A DNA stretch of 64,000 bases from Amyelois transitella (taxonomy: Eukaryota > Arthropoda > Insecta > Lepidoptera > Pyralidae): positions 1,736,001-1,800,000 of the forward strand of contig NC_083527.1 in the NCBI RefSeq assembly GCF_032362555.1, read 5' to 3'. Shown one piece after another: positions 59,985 to 64,000 of this stretch (position 1 is the first letter of the stretch; each line of letters opens with the position of its first letter). The position numbers and the translations under genes were made by a program. The notes beneath the pieces are model-generated. The model had not been told where the DNA came from. It ran no database searches and saw only the letters and a list, made by a program, of their open reading frames with translations.

Positions 59985-62900
59985 CTACAGTCGGAATGGT
60001 TCGCGTTTCTCCGTTGTTCGAGAAGATGCCGGAGTTCCGCGTCGGGAGGTGGGTGTGGCGGGCGCTCCGCTGTCGGACGCGTCCGAAGGCTTACGCAGTA
60101 GCCGCGTCACGGCGGTCTGCTGTCCTGACCGGACGGGTGTAGTGCTTCCCGACGGCGTTCTTTGCCTAGACGCAACAAAAATATATTAAAACCTACCCAT
60201 TTTGATTTAAATCATGCAAGCACTAAAACTAGATCTAATCTCCTCACAAAAAAGAGATGTACTTATTTAAAATTACACACTTGTTTTAATTAACAATTCA
60301 AATAATAACAACACCTCTACGCTAGTTAATAAATCAACCAAAGGTGACAAAACAACCAAAAGCAAATAAAATACCTCTAAAACTACATTTTTTTCAGAAC
60401 TACAAACAAAATAAACAAAAAAAAAAAACTACAGAAACGAACAATTAAGTTTAGTATAAATTACCTATTGAGATTACAGTTAGTATGATGATCCTTAAAT
60501 ACAGGAATGCGACTTCGGCCGGGAGTTTGTCCATCGGTTGAGGCAAACGACCCGCTCCTAAGACGATGTTAGCGAGCACACAAAGATAATAAAGATAAAT
60601 TAGTCACAGATAAGAAGAAAGTAGATAATGTTAGAATCGGGTTCAGCCACATGTGTAAACAATTTCTTATTAAAAGAATTATACAACTGTATTAAATTTT
60701 GGCTGAATAAACTTTTTTGTTATTTTATTTTTAGTAAGTAGTTATTAATTTTTCCATATTTACACATGTGGCTCAAATAAGAAAAAGGAAAATACATTAA
60801 GAAAATATAAGATGTCGTATTAACAGATATAGTGCACGTGAAAGCTACAATGAAGGTATCGAAAATTATGAACAGTAATTAAACAAAAAGCAAAGCCCAA
60901 TATGTATCTGTTATCACGTCGTGACTTTATAATCTGATTTATTCAAGGCGTACAGAAAGCATCCATGTTTTCATTTATGGTAATAATATTGGATGAATTA
61001 GAGGATATAAGTTTGGAATAAAAGCATACAGCAGTGAGTGATGGTGTTATTAATTGTTTTTAATTTGTAAGATGGAGCAAATGCTATTTACACGATGCCA
61101 AGTAAAAAAATTAAGCACGCAGGTTGTGAATAATGAATGATGGAATGATCTAAAGGGACGTGACTTAATATGTAGATGATGATATCGGGTGACCAGACAT
61201 GATGTAGGTAAATGACGACAAAACAAATTCCAAAATTCAAACAGCATCAGTCAAAATAATCGAGCATAAATTGAAGTTAGCATTCTACAAGCTTGTACCC
61301 TTTGGCATCTCGCTGGGTTGGCTTTGACGCTTCGCCACTCGACTCGCTTATATTGCTTTCATATTCATTGTCGCTTGTCATTCCCGATATGCTGAATAGT
61401 GAGGAGTCGTCCTCGGGACTCCTCTGTTCTGATTTTCTTGAAGGATCTTGGGAAGTAGGACTAGGTTCTTGGGAGGCTTCTCTAGATTGAGTTATTTTTT
61501 TAATTCGTCTTTCAACTGACGGCGATCTTTGTGATCGAGTACCGACATAAATAGGAATTTTAGTAGATCCTGGATTTTGGAATGCTGGGTGATTGTGTGA
61601 ATGGGATTTAGGATGTTCGGACGTCATTGATGACGGTTGGGAATGTGTTGAACTGTTATTTATCCATTTTCGTAACCGAAGCATGCGGAAAGGAAAAATA
61701 AAAATATAATTTAATAAAAAAACCTCTTATCACCCTTATTTCTGTAGTGTTAGTAGCTAATTTCAACAAAATAATTTATTAGTTATAACTACAGCATCAT
61801 CATGCTAGCTTTTCATTTCGCAGTCAACCTACAACGACTTGTTTTTCCACCACCATTGCTATTGATCACCATATGAATATGCAGTACAGTATTTATCCCT
61901 GAATATTTTTAAACATTACAAAGGCTGTCGTATGGTATTCCATCAAGGTGCTTCCAAAATTTTCAAGATGCTTTTCACCGCCGCTACTTAACCGATAACC
62001 CTAGACAAGCTACGTGCTCTTTCAATCAACGCTGTGTTTTATCAAACGTATGCGATAAAAATTTATGAATTTGACCCAAGTTTGATTACATATTTGCGCC
62101 TTTGTTTTCAAAGGCGGAATTATGACAGTTGTATGAAGTAATTAACAAAAGCACAGAAGTTAACATAATAAACACCACAAATTTGAATCGCAACAGTATG
62201 GCGGAACAAACAAACTCATTAAACTCTCAATGTGTACCTCAGTAGCGCCGGCACGGGTGCCAGTGTTGGTATACTGGAAGTGCGGTACATCGCTCCGCTA
62301 CCGTACCTGTCCGTGCGTTATCAGTTCACCAATTTTAATTGCAGTTTAAAATAAATAAATTCATCACAAAAAGTGTGAGACATGAAGAATTTTAAAAGAA
62401 AACCATATGGTAATAAACAGAACATTATCTAATTCTTCAGATCTCAATATAAATGGATAAAGACAGATTAACATTAAAGATTATTAGTTTTGAAATTGCC
62501 GTCTAAATCCAGTCATTAAATAATGTGAAACAAACTATCATAGAATATTACCTTCCACTCGCTGGCGTCAAAAAGCCAGTTGGTGTTCGCGGGCGCGAGT
62601 TGCCGTTGGGCGTCGTTACGCCCAGTTTGCTGGCGTTGTGGGCCGCGCGAGCCGTCGACGTTCTAGTATTGGTCACCTTGCGCATCGGAATGCGTGATGG
62701 CGTTGTCACGTCATCTGATAAAAACATATTTATTTATAACTCGCATTCCCGTGACTTTGTTCGCGGTAAAAGTTCATTGACAATCTTTCATTCCACTCTT
62801 TTCAAATCATTTTCGCCTCGCCAATGTTCTTCCTCAGGGTCAACTCAATCTCTGTATCAAATTTCATCAGAATCGGTTCAGTGGTTTAAAACTAAAAGCG

Positions 62901-63896
62901 TAATAGAGACAGACTTTCGCATTTAGTATGGATTTTAGGGGTTAGTAGGGATTTGCATCTACTAATACAGATTCACATAATATATTGGTTATGTAAAATT
63001 TGGGAGATTATACCAACAAAAAATTAAAATGTGACAAGAAAACTTGTGGGATTTATACTAACCTGTACTATCTAATGAGAGATTGGATCCATGCCTGGAA
63101 GGCGGTTTAGAGCCCGTTCTGGATCCTGGTCGAGAACCAGGTCTTGAACCTCCAGGCGTAAGTGTTGATCTGTTAAAAATAAAGAACATATTAAGATATG
63201 ATTCAGAAATGCTACCATATATACTTGATGATTATATAGATATAAAAACCCCTTTATCATACCTTGGTACACTGGGCTTTCTATATCTTGATCCAAGTCC
63301 ACTCGCAGCTTCATTGTCACTTAGGGAGTCAGGCGTGCCTGCGCTTAGGGAAGATCTTGAAGCCCGTCCTGCGACGCCTCCTCCTGACATTGGCACTGAC
63401 CGGGCTGTACGCTCTCTCACCTGTATACACAGTTCACAATTTAATATTAAGAACATATCTTATTACATAATAGCTTATGATGATGGCAAACGACGCTATT
63501 GAAAACTCATCAGAATAACATTAAAATGATTAATCATGCTTTATGGACTTGACATACAAATTCTATTATTTAACTAAGACGATGACAATGGACACATTAG
63601 ACAAACAAAATAATGAGCAGATGAACTCTCGAAATCTAAAGTGCAATTAACCACGACACTCTCACATAGCCTATTTAGCATTACCCAGTGGTATCCTGGA
63701 GAGGGCTGGTATCCATGATGATGGGTATAGTGGTGCGCCCCGGGCGTTGTCGATCCTTGTGATCTTGAATGTCCGTATATGAACGCTTGCTTTGTGCCGT
63801 GTGTAGAGCCGACGTGAAGCGGGTACGAACAAGGTAGTTCCTCTCGTTGCCTTAAAGCCTCAAATATAGGCCTCAGTTGCTCCATAAACTCCTCAG
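59985..63896 (-). CDS. shot: Spectraplakin (Shot/MACF type), C-terminal end, partial
   Basis: Spectraplakins link actin to microtubules. Only the C-terminal microtubule-binding tail is here; the gene continues past the right edge. Exons on the minus strand: 63896-63685, 63420-63263, 63169-63063, 62714-62552, 62306-62238, 60557-60465 and 60165-59985 (stop TAG). Phases are consistent throughout. The exon at 63263 reads VRERTARSVPMSGGG..SLSAGTPDSLSDNE. The exon at 63063 has the Gly-Ser-Arg repeats (GGSRPGSRPGSRTGSKPPSR) and HGSNLSLDST, which join to DDVTTPSRIP, as in fly Shot. The following small exons carry SRIP, SSIP and SRIP motifs that bind EB1. The tail is Ser/Thr/Pro/Arg-rich and disordered, ending TEKREPFRL. 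The 63685 exon (EQLRPIFEALRQREELP) is less certain but fits phase and strand. The GAS2 and EF-hand domains must lie upstream, outside the window. Confidence 0.88.
60642..60776. mobile_element. MITE-like element with inverted ends in a spectraplakin intron
   Basis: AGCCACATGTGTAAA (60645-60659) and TTTACACATGTGGCT (60759-60773) are perfect 15-bp inverted repeats about 130 bp apart overall. The inside is AT-rich and non-coding. Confidence 0.65.
61277..61652 (-). CDS. shot: Probable alternative last exon of the spectraplakin gene
   Basis: An open minus-strand frame of 125 codons to a TAA at 61277, between the SSIP exon and the SRIP exon. The first AG after a pyrimidine-rich stretch (61653-61654) is a phase-2 acceptor, exactly what the preceding exon's phase-2 donor requires, and the reading frame is the open one. 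The product is Ser/Pro/Glu-rich and disordered like the rest of the tail and contains STKIPIY, an SxIP-like motif, then a basic RSQRSPSVERRIKK stretch. It ends GYKLVEC. It could instead be a separate gene or a chance frame, but phase, composition and motif agree. AATAAA for this end may be at 60936-60941. Confidence 0.55.
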
Positions 63897-64000
63897 CTAA
63901 ACGCACCAACGCAAAACCAGGACACTTATTAAGGAGGGAAGGGAACATATTATTCCAAACACAAAATGTTGCCTTCATAGTGCCAATCTTTTTTCGAAAC

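Noticed and set aside
59956-60189. 77-codon plus-strand frame
   Set aside because: It is the antisense shadow of the last spectraplakin exon.
63083-63502. 139-codon plus-strand frame
   Set aside because: Antisense of two spectraplakin exons, whose Gly-Ser-Arg repeats leave the opposite strand open.

Overview
This is a stretch of insect nuclear DNA, almost certainly from a moth or butterfly (Lepidoptera). The evidence is split genes with GT-AG introns whose products match conserved animal proteins, AT-rich introns, and dense coverage by interspersed families typical of Lepidoptera: Helitron-like elements with the GCCCGCGACTTCGTCCGCG end, tRNA-derived SINEs, and a very abundant ~260 bp SINE-like family. 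All identifications were made by reading translations and splice sites by eye; no database search was run.

Layout. 1-15.6 kb holds no gene I can support and is built largely of repeats. 15.66-22.50 kb (+) is a complete nine-exon ethanolamine phosphotransferase gene (EPT1/SELENOI family). 22.5-29.2 kb is AT-rich and gene-free. 29.23-29.75 kb (-) is a three-exon CHCHD7/COX23 gene. 31.19-42.94 kb (+) is a complete seven-exon Par-6 polarity gene, followed by decayed tandem copies of its own end (to ~43.8 kb) and a long AT-rich flank. 48.76-50.86 kb and 52.82-54.63 kb (+) are two tandem DUSP23-like phosphatase genes; a tRNA-Glu(UUC) lies in an intron of the first. 55.43-57.55 kb (-) is a three-exon PSMD9 gene. 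58.5-64.0 kb (-) is the 3' end of a spectraplakin (shot/MACF) gene that runs off the right edge.

The genes do not form one pathway. They are housekeeping and cytoskeleton genes: phospholipid synthesis, mitochondrial intermembrane-space assembly, cell polarity, phosphatases, proteasome assembly, and actin-microtubule linking.

The most unusual signal is recurrent local duplication that includes pieces of exons. Decayed partial copies of EPT exons 3 and 7 lie in their downstream introns. Par-6 exon 3 and DUSP exon 3 each have a copy of their intron/exon boundary just upstream; one copied acceptor is mutated and the other still looks usable. The Par-6 last exon and 3'UTR are present in about three tandem copies. 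Other notable points are an EPT stop codon (TGA) at the position of the vertebrate selenocysteine codon, a SINE inserted 10 bases before a Par-6 exon, and a run of small spectraplakin exons each carrying an EB1-binding SxIP-type motif, one of which is a probable alternative last exon.
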